A stretch of DNA of 64,000 bases, taken from the NCBI GenBank assembly GCA_047634635.1, contig JBLIIE010000006.1:4859-68858 (forward strand), given 5' to 3'. The position numbers were made by a program, and so were the translations under genes. Origin of the DNA: Granulosicoccus sp047634635. Its GTDB lineage: Bacteria; Pseudomonadota; Gammaproteobacteria; Granulosicoccales; Granulosicoccaceae. Numbering within the stretch: position 1 is the first letter of the stretch; every line of letters starts with the position of its first letter. Under the pieces are notes generated by a model. It saw only the letters and a program-made list of their open reading frames with translations. It was not told where the DNA came from and made no database searches. Positions 27,765-36,435 of the stretch are shown piece after piece.

Positions 27765-27794
27765 TTGATTATTACCGAATTACATTAATAGTAT
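27765..27794 (+). promoter_or_regulatory. Candidate sigma-70 promoter for tssA
   Basis: TTGATT (27765-27770) and TAGTAT (27789-27794) are separated by 18 bases, about 80 bases before the tssA start, in the AT-rich divergent region shared with tagH. A small stem GTTGC-CTAA-GCAAC lies just upstream (27734-27747). The match is moderate and was found by eye. Confidence 0.35.
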
Positions 27795-27875
27795 AGCGCC
27801 GAGCCTTCCCAATCTGTATCTTTGTAGATAAATTGTTGCAGATTGTGTGTCTCACGTACAAGAGCTGTCAGTTGT

Positions 27876-29237
27876 ATGGAAAATTTCGAAAGTTCACCCG
27901 AATTTCAGGCGCTAGTCGTTGCGGCTAACGGCAAGCCTGAACGGAGTATGGGGGATTCGATCATACCGGCAGAGCCTCCGCTTTGGAGTGAGGTTAGACG
28001 CCAGGCTCGCAGCCTACTTGGTACCGCCAGTAATCAACTGCCTCTGCATATCTATTTGATTCAGGCAGAAACCAATGTTAACGGCTTCCCCGGGTTACAC
28101 AGCTCTTTGCAGGTGGCATTGCAATTGCTGCAGGATCAATGGGACGAGGCGTACCCTCAACCCGATCTGGATGACCCTGAGGACATGTATTACGAACGTG
28201 TCAATCTAATGAATGAGCTGTCCGACCAGCCTACGTTTCTGGATACTGTTTATCGTCTGCCATTGGTTAGCGTCCGAGGAATCGGAGATTTTTCTACCCG
28301 AGACCTGGATATTAGCCTAGGAGGTTTAGTGGGATCCCCTGAAGAGCAGGCTCGTTGTCAGACTGGTTTAATTCGAGGTGCATTTGCTGAGTCAGAGCCC
28401 GAACTTTTGCAGAAGGTGGCAGATGTTCTGAGGGAATTGCCAGATATGTGTCGTTCGCTAGAAGCCGTTTTTGCCGAAAAAACGGGACAGGCTGATGTGC
28501 TGTCAGTAGATCTTTTGCGCCAACGAATTACTGCGTGTCGCTCGCGATTTCATGAGTTCGCGGACGATCATCTGGAAATATCGCCGGTCAACGATTCCAC
28601 GGGTGAAGAGTCTGCAGTGATCGCACCGGCGGCAGATGCGCCGTTGGTGGCTGAACCCCTTTCTACGAGCACGCTTACCAATCGAGTGATGGTGGCGGCA
28701 TCATTCAATGCGGTGTTGTTTTACTATCAGGAGCATGAGCCATCGAGTCCGGTGCGTGTGTTGGTCGCATGTGCCAGTGATTTTGTCGATAAGTCTTTCT
28801 TCGAGGTAATACAGGCTCTGGGACCAGAATTTCGGGAAGATTTACCGTCATTACTTCTGCAGCTTCAACAACGGCCATTGGCAGCATTGTTGAGTGACCG
28901 CTTTACGCGCTACATTTCAGGTGAGAGTTTGCCGATACTGCGAGGGGAATCACCTGAAGCTGAAGTCTCTCACTCGGATGCGCAAGATGTAGAGGGTGTT
29001 GAATCCAGTTCCCCTAGTCAGGTTGTGGGTAATAGTGACAACGCCTCTGTGATCAATTCACGGCAGCAGGTGTTGAAAGTACTGCAGGATATAGAGGCTT
29101 ACTTCACAATTGCTGAACCGTCCAGTCCTATCCCATTGATTGTTGCCGATATCAGAAAATTGGTGCCAAAGCATTTTTTAGAGGTTGTTGCGGAGTTCAG
29201 TCGTTTGTTGCCCGCAGCGGGGGCAGAGTCTCCTTAG
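27876..29237 (+). CDS. tssA: T6SS cap/baseplate protein TssA
   Basis: TssA starts and caps tail-tube and sheath assembly. The N-terminal ImpA domain is clear: PPLWSEVRRQARSLL (about 32-46), NVNGFPGL, LLQDQWDEAYPQPD and YYERVNLMNELSD, then RLPLVSVRGIGDFSTRD. The rest is helical with acidic linkers, and two copies of a short EPSSPxP segment occur (EHEPSSPVRVLV and AEPSSPIPLIV), which suggests duplicated C-terminal modules. I place the start at ATG 27876. The open frame extends 11 codons further, but without a ribosome site or family match. It heads the plus operon. Confidence 0.9.
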   Translation: MENFESSPEFQALVVAANGKPERSMGDSIIPAEPPLWSEVRRQARSLLGTASNQLPLHIYLIQAETNVNGFPGLHSSLQVALQLLQDQWDEAYPQPDLDDPEDMYYERVNLMNELSDQPTFLDTVYRLPLVSVRGIGDFSTRDLDISLGGLVGSPEEQARCQTGLIRGAFAESEPELLQKVADVLRELPDMCRSLEAVFAEKTGQADVLSVDLLRQRITACRSRFHEFADDHLEISPVNDSTGEESAVIAPAADAPLVAEPLSTSTLTNRVMVAASFNAVLFYYQEHEPSSPVRVLVACASDFVDKSFFEVIQALGPEFREDLPSLLLQLQQRPLAALLSDRFTRYISGESLPILRGESPEAEVSHSDAQDVEGVESSSPSQVVGNSDNASVINSRQQVLKVLQDIEAYFTIAEPSSPIPLIVADIRKLVPKHFLEVVAEFSRLLPAAGAESP

Positions 29238-29375
29238 TAGTACTTAGGTTCCGTCGGTTGGATGACGGTTTGATTGTCGTTATAATCCGTTCTTACTGGT
29301 TCGGTTGTTTGTTCGTTAATACGGAATCAACAGAATAGTCTTTTTTAAGTTACCCAATCTACGTGAGGGATAGTC

Positions 29376-29894
29376 ATGGCCAGTGGTCAGAAGTTCATTG
29401 CAAAAAACCGCGCTCCGCGTGTACAGATCGAGTACGACGTCGAACTGTATGGTGCTGAGAAGAAAGTACAATTGCCGTTTGTCATGGGGGTCATGTCCGA
29501 CCTGTCAGGCAATGCTGGTGACGCCAAACCCAGTATGGATGATCGCAAGTTCTCTGAAATTGATGTGGACAACTTCGATGATTACTTGAAAGCCACCAAG
29601 CCTAAAGTTTCCCTAAGTGTTCCCAATACACTGACAGGAGAAGGCGAAATGAGCGTGGAATTATCCTTCGACAGCATGGACGACTTCAGCCCGGCAGCAA
29701 TTGCCTCAAAAGTTGACTCGTTGAGCAAGATGCTCGCAGCGCGTAACGAACTATCCAACTTGAAAACGTATATGGATGGCAAGGCAGGGGCTGAAGATCT
29801 GATTCAGAATCTACTCGCTGACCCAGAACTCATGGCCAGTCTGGCAGCGGCGCCAAAGCCTGCAGATGATGCCGATAAACCAGACGCGTCCTGA
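29376..29894 (+). CDS. tssB: T6SS contractile sheath small subunit TssB
   Basis: TssB (VipA) polymerises with TssC into the contractile sheath. The 172-residue protein shows KFIAKNRAPRVQIEYDVEL at the start, PFVMGVMSDLSG and DRKFSEIDVDNFDDYL, all family landmarks, followed by the helical C-terminus used by ClpV for recycling. GAGGGA lies upstream of ATG 29376. TssC follows by 15 bases, so the pair is co-translated in similar amounts. Confidence 0.96.
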   Translation: MASGQKFIAKNRAPRVQIEYDVELYGAEKKVQLPFVMGVMSDLSGNAGDAKPSMDDRKFSEIDVDNFDDYLKATKPKVSLSVPNTLTGEGEMSVELSFDSMDDFSPAAIASKVDSLSKMLAARNELSNLKTYMDGKAGAEDLIQNLLADPELMASLAAAPKPADDADKPDAS

Positions 29895-29909
29895 TAGGAG
29901 ATAACAATC

Positions 29910-31397
29910 ATGGCAAAAAAAGAAGCAGAAGTCGCACAAACGGAAGGTGCGGTAGAGGAAATTGACGATTTTTCCTCGTTGTTGGAAATGAATTTTAAAC
30001 CACGCAGTCCTGAAGCTAGTTCGGCGGTGTCCAATGCCGTCAACACGCTAGCTCAACAGGCTCTGGCTGACACAGCACTGATCTCCGATGATGCGCGAAC
30101 GACCATCGAATCCATCATTGCTCAGATCGATCAGAAACTGACTGAGCAGATCAACCTGATTATGCATCACGAGAACTTCACCAAGCTTGAGGGCGCCTGG
30201 CGTGGCCTACATCACCTGGTCAACAACACTGAAACTGATTCGCAGTTAAAAATCCGCGTTATGAACGTGGAGAAAAAAGAACTGGGTAAGACGTTCAAGA
30301 AGTTTAAAGGCATCTCCTGGGATCAAAGCCCGCTATTCAAGAAAATATACGGTGCAGAATACGATCAGCTTGGCGGTGAGCCTTATGGTTGTCTGGTAGG
30401 TGATTACGCTTTTGATCACAGCGCACCAGATATTGAAATTCTTAATGGTATGAAGCAGGTAGCTGCTGCAGCACATGCGCCGTTTATTACCGGCACAGAT
30501 CCCAATATTTTACAGATGGAGTCTTGGGACGAGCTGTCCAATCCACGTGATCTAACCAAGATTATGAGTACGCCGGAATATGCCGGTTGGAATTCTATGC
30601 GTGATTCAGAAGATTCGAAATATCTGGGTCTTTGCATGCCGCGTTTTTTATCGCGGGTGCCTTACGGTGCTAAAACAAATCCAGTTGAAGAATTCGACTT
30701 CGAAGAAGACAACTCCGCTGGCAGTGGAAGTTATGTGTGGGCTAATTCGGCATATGCGATGGCCGTGAATATCAACCGATCATTTAAGGAATACGGCTGG
30801 TGCTCGCGCATCCGTGGTGTTGAGTCCGGTGGTGCTGTTGAGGGTCTGCCAGTGCATTCATTCCCCACCGATGACGGTGGTGTTGATATGCAGTGCCCAA
30901 CAGAAGTCTCCATTGGTGATCGTCGGGAGGCAGAGCTTGCCAGTAACGGCTTTATGCCCCTGCTTCACCGTAAAAACACCGATACGGCGGCCTTTATTGG
31001 TGCCCAGTCAGCTCAAAGGCCCGCTGAATACGAAGACGCAGACGCATCTGCTAATGCAAATCTTGCAGCGCGATTGCCCTATCTGTTTGCTACCTGCCGT
31101 TTTGCCCACTATTTGAAATGTATGGTGCGTGACAAAGTGGGTTCATTCAAAGAGAAGGATGAAATGCAAAAATATCTGCAAGGTTGGATCACTCAGTATG
31201 TAGACGGTGATCCTGCGAACTCAGGTGAAATCACTAAAGCTAAAAAGCCATTGGCTGCAGCCGAAGTGATTGTAGAGGAAGTGGAAGGCAATCCAGGTTA
31301 TTACTCGTCAAAGTTCTTCTTGCGTCCGCACTACCAGTTGGAAGGTTTGTCAGTGTCCTTAAGGCTTGTGTCCAAACTGCCCTCAGGCAAAGGGTAA
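29910..31397 (+). CDS. tssC: T6SS contractile sheath large subunit TssC
   Basis: TssC (VipB) is the large sheath subunit, here of normal length at 495 residues. Landmarks include NLIMHHENFTKLEGAWRGLHHLV (about 85-107), GVESGGAVEGLPVHSF, PTEVSIGDRREAELA, GFMPLLHRKNTDTAAFIG and the C-terminal FFLRPHYQLEGLSVSLRLVS. AGGAG lies nine bases upstream of ATG 29910. It is followed by a 135-base gap before hcp that may hold an extra promoter. Confidence 0.97.
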   Translation: MAKKEAEVAQTEGAVEEIDDFSSLLEMNFKPRSPEASSAVSNAVNTLAQQALADTALISDDARTTIESIIAQIDQKLTEQINLIMHHENFTKLEGAWRGLHHLVNNTETDSQLKIRVMNVEKKELGKTFKKFKGISWDQSPLFKKIYGAEYDQLGGEPYGCLVGDYAFDHSAPDIEILNGMKQVAAAAHAPFITGTDPNILQMESWDELSNPRDLTKIMSTPEYAGWNSMRDSEDSKYLGLCMPRFLSRVPYGAKTNPVEEFDFEEDNSAGSGSYVWANSAYAMAVNINRSFKEYGWCSRIRGVESGGAVEGLPVHSFPTDDGGVDMQCPTEVSIGDRREAELASNGFMPLLHRKNTDTAAFIGAQSAQRPAEYEDADASANANLAARLPYLFATCRFAHYLKCMVRDKVGSFKEKDEMQKYLQGWITQYVDGDPANSGEITKAKKPLAAAEVIVEEVEGNPGYYSSKFFLRPHYQLEGLSVSLRLVSKLPSGKG

Positions 31398-31532
31398 TTA
31401 TTCACAGTTTTTAGGTGGTTTAGTTAATACAAAATCGTGCCGCTTAGTCGTAATCTAGTCACATCAGCAATGCAACCCCGCTGTCTCGACTAACCAAGCA
31501 AGTTTAATAAATTTAGCAAACGGAGAAGTATC

Positions 31533-32018
31533 ATGGCTGTTGACATGTTTTTAAAGATAGATGGAATCGAAGGTGAATCGCAGGATTCAGTGCACATAAA
31601 CGAAATCGACTTACTTGCTTGGAGTTGGGGTATGTCACAAAGCGGTTCCACTCACATGGGTGGGGGGGGAGGCTCTGGTAAGGTAAACGTTCAGGATCTG
31701 TCGATTACCAAGTACATAGATAGTGCATCCCACAACCTAATACAAAGATCGTGTGACGGTAGACACATACCCGAGGCAACACTGGTTGTGCGAAAAGCGG
31801 GTGGTGACGCTCTCGAGTATGTGACTATCTTGATGGAAAACGTGATTGTTACTTCAGTCAGTATAGGAGGTTCGGGTGGCGAAGATAGATTGACGGAAAA
31901 CGTAACACTAAATTTCGCGAAATTTAAAGTGACTTACAAACCACAGGAAGCAGACGGTTCGGCTGGTGCAGATAAGATAGCGGGTTGGGACATTCAAGGT
32001 AATGAAAAAAATACTTAA
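31533..32018 (+). CDS. hcp: T6SS tail-tube protein Hcp
   Basis: Hcp forms stacked hexameric rings inside the sheath and is expelled on firing. The 161-residue protein has the Hcp1 family opening MAVDMFLKIDGIEGESQD, then INEIDLLAWSWGMSQSG, a glycine-rich loop, and ILMENVIVTSVSIGGSGGEDRLTE. It has no C-terminal toxin extension. GGAGAAG lies four bases before ATG 31533. The strong hairpin after its stop probably sets its high level relative to the genes behind it. Confidence 0.97.
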   Translation: MAVDMFLKIDGIEGESQDSVHINEIDLLAWSWGMSQSGSTHMGGGGGSGKVNVQDLSITKYIDSASHNLIQRSCDGRHIPEATLVVRKAGGDALEYVTILMENVIVTSVSIGGSGGEDRLTENVTLNFAKFKVTYKPQEADGSAGADKIAGWDIQGNEKNT

Positions 32019-32047
32019 TTCAACGAGGACTTGATCTGCTCACCCAT

Positions 32048-32084
32048 AGCTCTGTCCACGCTCCAATCAGCGTGGCAGAGCTTT
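32048..32084 (+). terminator. Strong hairpin after hcp (partial terminator)
   Basis: AGCTCTG-T-CCACGC pairs with GCGTGGCAGAGCT over 13 base pairs with a single bulged T and an eight-base loop, followed only by TT. It begins 30 bases after the hcp stop and ends 13 bases before tagJ. With no long T run it may act as an attenuator or as a 3' stabiliser that makes hcp mRNA abundant. Confidence 0.65.
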
Positions 32085-32096
32085 GGTGGTTTATAA

Positions 32097-32936
32097 ATGT
32101 ATGCTGCGGAGAACGAAATCTTGAACGCCGAAGAGAGTATTAAAGCTGGAAACCTACAAGAGGCGTTAAGCGAATTGCAGGATGCCGTACGAAGTGATCC
32201 TGCTAAGCCGGAATACAGAACGTTCTTGTTCCAATTACTGTGCGTTATGGGTGACTGGAATCGCGCATTAACCCAACTCAACGTTGTTGCTGATATGGAC
32301 AACAGCGCGCTATTGATGGCTCAGACCTACCGTGAACTTCTTCTGTGCGAAGCGTTTAGAGCCGAAGTCTTCACCGGCAAGCGTGAACCGCTGCTATTCG
32401 GCGAACCAAATTCCTGGACTGGAATATTGCTACAAGCGCTGAAGAGTGCGGATAGAGGAGACGGCCAGGAGGCGCACAATATCGTAATGTCTGCGATGGA
32501 TCAGGCGTCAGCTCGGCCAGGTACGATCGACGATCAACCGTTCGAGTGGATCAGTGATGCTGACATGCGGCTAGGTCCTGTTTTCGAAATTATCCTAAAC
32601 GGTAAGTACTACTGGGTTCCCATGAGTAATATTGCGGAGATCTCGTTTACACAACCTGAAGACCTACGAGACTTGGTGTGGTTGCCCGTTCAAATTCGAT
32701 GGGTGAATGACGGTAACTCCATCGGCTTTATGTCCACGCGTTATCCTGGTGCCGATACCCTCGCAGACAATCAAACTGCGTTGGCTCGCAAGACAGAATG
32801 GAAAGACATTGGTAGTGAGTTTTTTACGGGAATCGGCCAGCGGATGTTCACGACAGACGCCGGTGACGTGTCCCTGTTGCAAACCAGAAAAATCGTTTTT
32901 ACTGAATCAGTAGAACCAACCAACACTCCAGATTGA
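32097..32936 (+). CDS. tagJ: T6SS accessory protein TagJ (ImpE/SciE)
   Basis: This 279-residue cytoplasmic protein of the ImpE family has N-terminal tetratricopeptide-like helices (LNAEESIKAGNLQEALSELQDAV, RTFLFQLLCVMGDWNRALTQL) and a C-terminal domain with LRDLVWLPVQIRW and FMSTRYPGA. TagJ binds the N-terminus of TssB and assists ClpV-driven sheath recycling in the systems that have it. Its presence points to the HSI-I-like branch of T6SSs. The ATG at 32097 has no obvious ribosome site and lies right behind the hcp hairpin. Confidence 0.9.
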   Translation: MYAAENEILNAEESIKAGNLQEALSELQDAVRSDPAKPEYRTFLFQLLCVMGDWNRALTQLNVVADMDNSALLMAQTYRELLLCEAFRAEVFTGKREPLLFGEPNSWTGILLQALKSADRGDGQEAHNIVMSAMDQASARPGTIDDQPFEWISDADMRLGPVFEIILNGKYYWVPMSNIAEISFTQPEDLRDLVWLPVQIRWVNDGNSIGFMSTRYPGADTLADNQTALARKTEWKDIGSEFFTGIGQRMFTTDAGDVSLLQTRKIVFTESVEPTNTPD

Positions 32937-32946
32937 TTTTCTAAAA

Positions 32947-33444
32947 ATGGCTGAGCTAACTCCAAAGGAAAGGCTGTTACCGTCATTAATTGATCGTCTG
33001 ACGGACGATCAACCTGGTGAACGAGAAGAGTCCCGACATCAGCGTGCCTCAAATATCGGCAGCTTGCGCGAGTCGGTTTTGCGGGACTTGGAGTGGCTAA
33101 TGAACACCGTTAATCTGGAGTCAGTCATTGATTTTGACAGTTATCCGGAGCTTAAATCTACCGTTCTTAACTACGGGATGCCAGGATTTTCGGGAGCCAC
33201 TATTAATGCCGTAAAGAGTGGTGAGATCAGGAATCTTCTCAAGCTGGCTATTGAAACATTTGAGCCTCGCATCATGAAAAATACATTGCGTGTCAGCCTT
33301 ATTGAGGACGAGGAAATGGTTAATCCGCATGCTGTTGCCTTCCAGATCGAGGGAACTATGTGGGGCAGGCCCATGCCTGAAGCCTTGTTTTTAAGAACTG
33401 AAATGGATCTGGAGCTAGGTGCAGTGAAGGTAATTGACGCGTGA
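32947..33444 (+). CDS. tssE: T6SS baseplate protein TssE (gp25-like)
   Basis: TssE is the baseplate wedge protein related to phage T4 gp25. The 165-residue sequence contains ELTPKERLLPSLIDRLTDD at the start, the family segment SVLRDLEWLMNT, the gp25 core NYGMPGF and LIEDEE near 120. The stop overlaps the tssF start by four bases (GTGA). Length and order (tagJ-tssE-tssF-tssG) are standard. Confidence 0.93.
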   Translation: MAELTPKERLLPSLIDRLTDDQPGEREESRHQRASNIGSLRESVLRDLEWLMNTVNLESVIDFDSYPELKSTVLNYGMPGFSGATINAVKSGEIRNLLKLAIETFEPRIMKNTLRVSLIEDEEMVNPHAVAFQIEGTMWGRPMPEALFLRTEMDLELGAVKVIDA

Positions 33445-35315
33445 ATCCTCAGCTTTTCGAACTCTACAAGCGGGAGTTGCAGCACGCCAGAGAGATGGGC
33501 GGAGAATTTGCAGCTGAGTTCCCGAAAGTTGCCGGGCGTCTGGGCCTGGAGACAATGGAGTGTTCCGACCCTTATGTAGAGCGCTTGCTAGAAGGATTCG
33601 CCTTTCTGGCTGCTCGTGTCCAGCTCAAGATCGAAAGTAGTCACAGTCAACTGGCGCGTCAGCTGCTCGAGATGGTGTATCCCACTTATCTCTCACCCAC
33701 GCCGTCCATGGTGGTAACTGAGGTCTTTCCCTCATTCTCCGAAGGATCATTAGCGCAGGGTTTTACGCTTGAAAGAGGTACAAGATTTCGTAGCCATGTG
33801 GCACCTGATGAGCAAACGGAATGTGATTTCAGAACTTCACAGGATCTGACCCTGTGGCCCATACACATTGAGAGTATGAAGCGATTGGGCTCTACTGCAG
33901 CCATAGATTCGGCTGGTGTACGTTGTGGTAAAGATGTCCGATCAGGTATGTCATTAACGCTTAAAACGAAGGGTGGTTACCAGTTTTCAGAGTTGCCAAT
34001 GGATTCTCTGTCGTTGTTTTTGAGTGGTCCAGACAGCCTGGGTACACTTATATACGAGCAACTGTTTGGGCATACAGTGTCTGTTTCAATCGTTAGTGAT
34101 GGAGTTGAGATACGTAGCCCGCGCTCACCTATTGTTTTGGAAAGGCAAGGATTTGCGGATAGCGAAGCTTTATTGCCTGTTACCCGGCGTGGATTTCAGG
34201 GATATAGACTTGTGCAGGAGTATTTTGCGTTTCCAGAGCGATTTCTGTTTGCAAAAATATCAGGGCTGTTGTCTCGTTTGTCACGATGCAACTCTAACAC
34301 CATTGAATTGGTGTTCTGTTTTGATAATAGAGATGATCGAGTGTTTGATTCGGCTAGTGCAGAAAACTTCAGACTCAACTGCGTACCTGCAATCAATTTG
34401 TTTCCTAAGTCCGCAGATCGTATCCATATGGATAAGAACCTTCATCGCTACCATGTTATCCCTGATCGCACTCGACCCATGGACTATGAGGTGTATTCTG
34501 TGGGTGATGTATCCGCGTTTGGGGGCAGTCAAGTTCAAAAAGAAAAGTTTCATCCCTATTTTAGTAGTGGAGAAACACAACGCTCTATGAGTCGATTCTA
34601 CGGATTGGAACGTGATCCACGACTCCTCTCATCTAAGCAGAAAAAGCGAGGACCACGCGCCAGCTATGTGGGCAGTGAGGTTTTCATCTCTTTAGTGGAT
34701 CAGCAAGAAGCGCCATATCGTTCTGAACAGAAGCAATTGGCCATAGACACTTACTGCACCAATCGTGATTTGCCACTACAAATGCCTGTTGGTAGGCGCG
34801 ACACGGATTTCAATCTGGACGTGGGCGCGCCGGTGGACAGTATCCGTTGCCTGAACGGTCCTACGGTACCTAAGCCCTCGCGAGCGCACTTTAAGGATGC
34901 CTGGCGATTGGTGAGTAATTTAAACCTGAATTATCTTTCGCTGGACAGTAATAATGCGGATGATGGTGAAGCGGCTGCAGCAATGCTCACTCAAATCCTA
35001 GAGATGTACTGCGATTCAACTCGTGGCTCTGATAGCAGGCAACTGGAAGGCATATTGGCAGTAAGAACCGAACCGGTTGTTCGTCAGGTGAAACACAAAA
35101 GCCATATTGAGGTGGCTCGCGGTATGCAGGTGACATTACTCATCGATGAATCTGCTTTTGAAGGTAGTGGTGCCTTTGTACTGGGTTCAGTACTCGAGCA
35201 ATTCTTTGCTCGTCATGCCACGGTTAATTCGTTTACCGAAACCGTACTGGAGAGTGTTCAACGCAACGAGATAAAACGATGGCCGGTGAGCATCGGAAAA
35301 CGGTCGACACTTTAG
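33441..35315 (+). CDS. tssF: T6SS baseplate protein TssF
   Basis: TssF is the large wedge subunit of the T6SS baseplate. The 624-residue protein shows FELYKRELQHAREMGGEFAAEFPKVAGRL at the start, EGFAFLAARVQLKIE, LLEMVYPTYLSPTPSM and the C-terminal RGMQVTLLIDESAFEGSGAFVLGSVLEQFFA. It starts with GTG overlapping tssE and its last 37 bases overlap tssG. All are hallmarks of a working, coupled operon. Confidence 0.95.
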   Translation: MNPQLFELYKRELQHAREMGGEFAAEFPKVAGRLGLETMECSDPYVERLLEGFAFLAARVQLKIESSHSQLARQLLEMVYPTYLSPTPSMVVTEVFPSFSEGSLAQGFTLERGTRFRSHVAPDEQTECDFRTSQDLTLWPIHIESMKRLGSTAAIDSAGVRCGKDVRSGMSLTLKTKGGYQFSELPMDSLSLFLSGPDSLGTLIYEQLFGHTVSVSIVSDGVEIRSPRSPIVLERQGFADSEALLPVTRRGFQGYRLVQEYFAFPERFLFAKISGLLSRLSRCNSNTIELVFCFDNRDDRVFDSASAENFRLNCVPAINLFPKSADRIHMDKNLHRYHVIPDRTRPMDYEVYSVGDVSAFGGSQVQKEKFHPYFSSGETQRSMSRFYGLERDPRLLSSKQKKRGPRASYVGSEVFISLVDQQEAPYRSEQKQLAIDTYCTNRDLPLQMPVGRRDTDFNLDVGAPVDSIRCLNGPTVPKPSRAHFKDAWRLVSNLNLNYLSLDSNNADDGEAAAAMLTQILEMYCDSTRGSDSRQLEGILAVRTEPVVRQVKHKSHIEVARGMQVTLLIDESAFEGSGAFVLGSVLEQFFARHATVNSFTETVLESVQRNEIKRWPVSIGKRSTL

Positions 35316-36325
35316 CGCACCCTCTGACAGAGTTGAGTGAGAGGATTCGCTCGGCTGACTTTGTTGCGGCTGTTCGACAAATCGAATGTGCATATCCTGA
35401 CAAGCCACGGATAGGTGATCAGGTACGTGTGCGCGATGACATTGTTCGTTTTTCCCAGAATGTAACGCTCGGATTTCGGGGTAATACTCTGCAATCTCTA
35501 AAGCCGAATAAAGGGAGTCATGAATATCGTTTGCACGTGAATTTTTTCGGTTTATTAGGGTCTCACGGTCCTATGCCTCTGCATTACACTGAATACGCAG
35601 ATCAGCGTGCGCGTCATCATTCAGATCCTACCTTCAAAGAATTCCTGGATCTGTTTAATCATCGCATGCTGTCGCTGTTCTATAGGGCGTCTGTACAGTT
35701 TGACCCTTCGGTTAGTTTTGATCGTCCTGAAAACAATTCGTATGCCGAAATTCTGGGTGCTTTATGCGGCGTGTTGTCTGAAAAAAGCACGAGCAGAGAC
35801 TCTATATCAGATAACGCCAAGAGATATTATCCGGGGTGGATGACCAGTACGGCCAAATCACCAGATGGTATTGCTGCGATCGTTGAAGACTACTTCGCGC
35901 TGCCAGTATCGATTAAGGAGTGGGTGGGAGGCTGGTTACCATTGCCGGAAGTTTCCCGGAGCCGCCTTGGTAGTGGTGCAGCATCTATGCAGCTGGGGCG
36001 TTCTCTTAATATTGGTAAGCGAGTTTGGAGTATTCGACATAAATTTAACGTTGTCCTTGGGCCACTTGACAGGGAGACATTCTCGTCATTTAAACCCGGG
36101 GGTGAACGAGCATTGTCACTTCATGATCTGGTAAGGAACTACGTGGGAGATGAGTGGGATTGGGATCTACAACTAATATTGAAAAAGGAAGACATTCGCC
36201 ATATGAGGCTGGATCGATCGCATGCTTTAGGTTTTGACAGCTGGATGAAGAGTGGTAAGCGTAGTCACTATTCATCCCAGTCGGTACTTCTTAACCGCAA
36301 GCTCATCAGCCGATTGGCTCATTGA
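35279..36325 (+). CDS. tssG: T6SS baseplate protein TssG
   Basis: TssG pairs with two TssF copies to form the baseplate wedge. The 348-residue protein contains VRVRDDIVRFSQNVTLGF, HVNFFGLLGSHGPMPLHYTEY, FNHRMLSLFYRA and, near the end, VRNYVGDEWDWDLQLIL. ATG 35279 lies inside the end of tssF. The overlap is long (37 bases), but the frame gives a full N-terminus and no later ATG fits the family start. Confidence 0.94.
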   Translation: MAGEHRKTVDTLAHPLTELSERIRSADFVAAVRQIECAYPDKPRIGDQVRVRDDIVRFSQNVTLGFRGNTLQSLKPNKGSHEYRLHVNFFGLLGSHGPMPLHYTEYADQRARHHSDPTFKEFLDLFNHRMLSLFYRASVQFDPSVSFDRPENNSYAEILGALCGVLSEKSTSRDSISDNAKRYYPGWMTSTAKSPDGIAAIVEDYFALPVSIKEWVGGWLPLPEVSRSRLGSGAASMQLGRSLNIGKRVWSIRHKFNVVLGPLDRETFSSFKPGGERALSLHDLVRNYVGDEWDWDLQLILKKEDIRHMRLDRSHALGFDSWMKSGKRSHYSSQSVLLNRKLISRLAH

Positions 36326-36435
36326 AAATTTTTATGAATACCAGGACCCTTGCGGGATAAATCACCGACATTACACGGTACTAGGCTGTTTTCAGTCTGT
36401 ATTTGCGAATGCCATCAGACACGAAGAATAAAACT

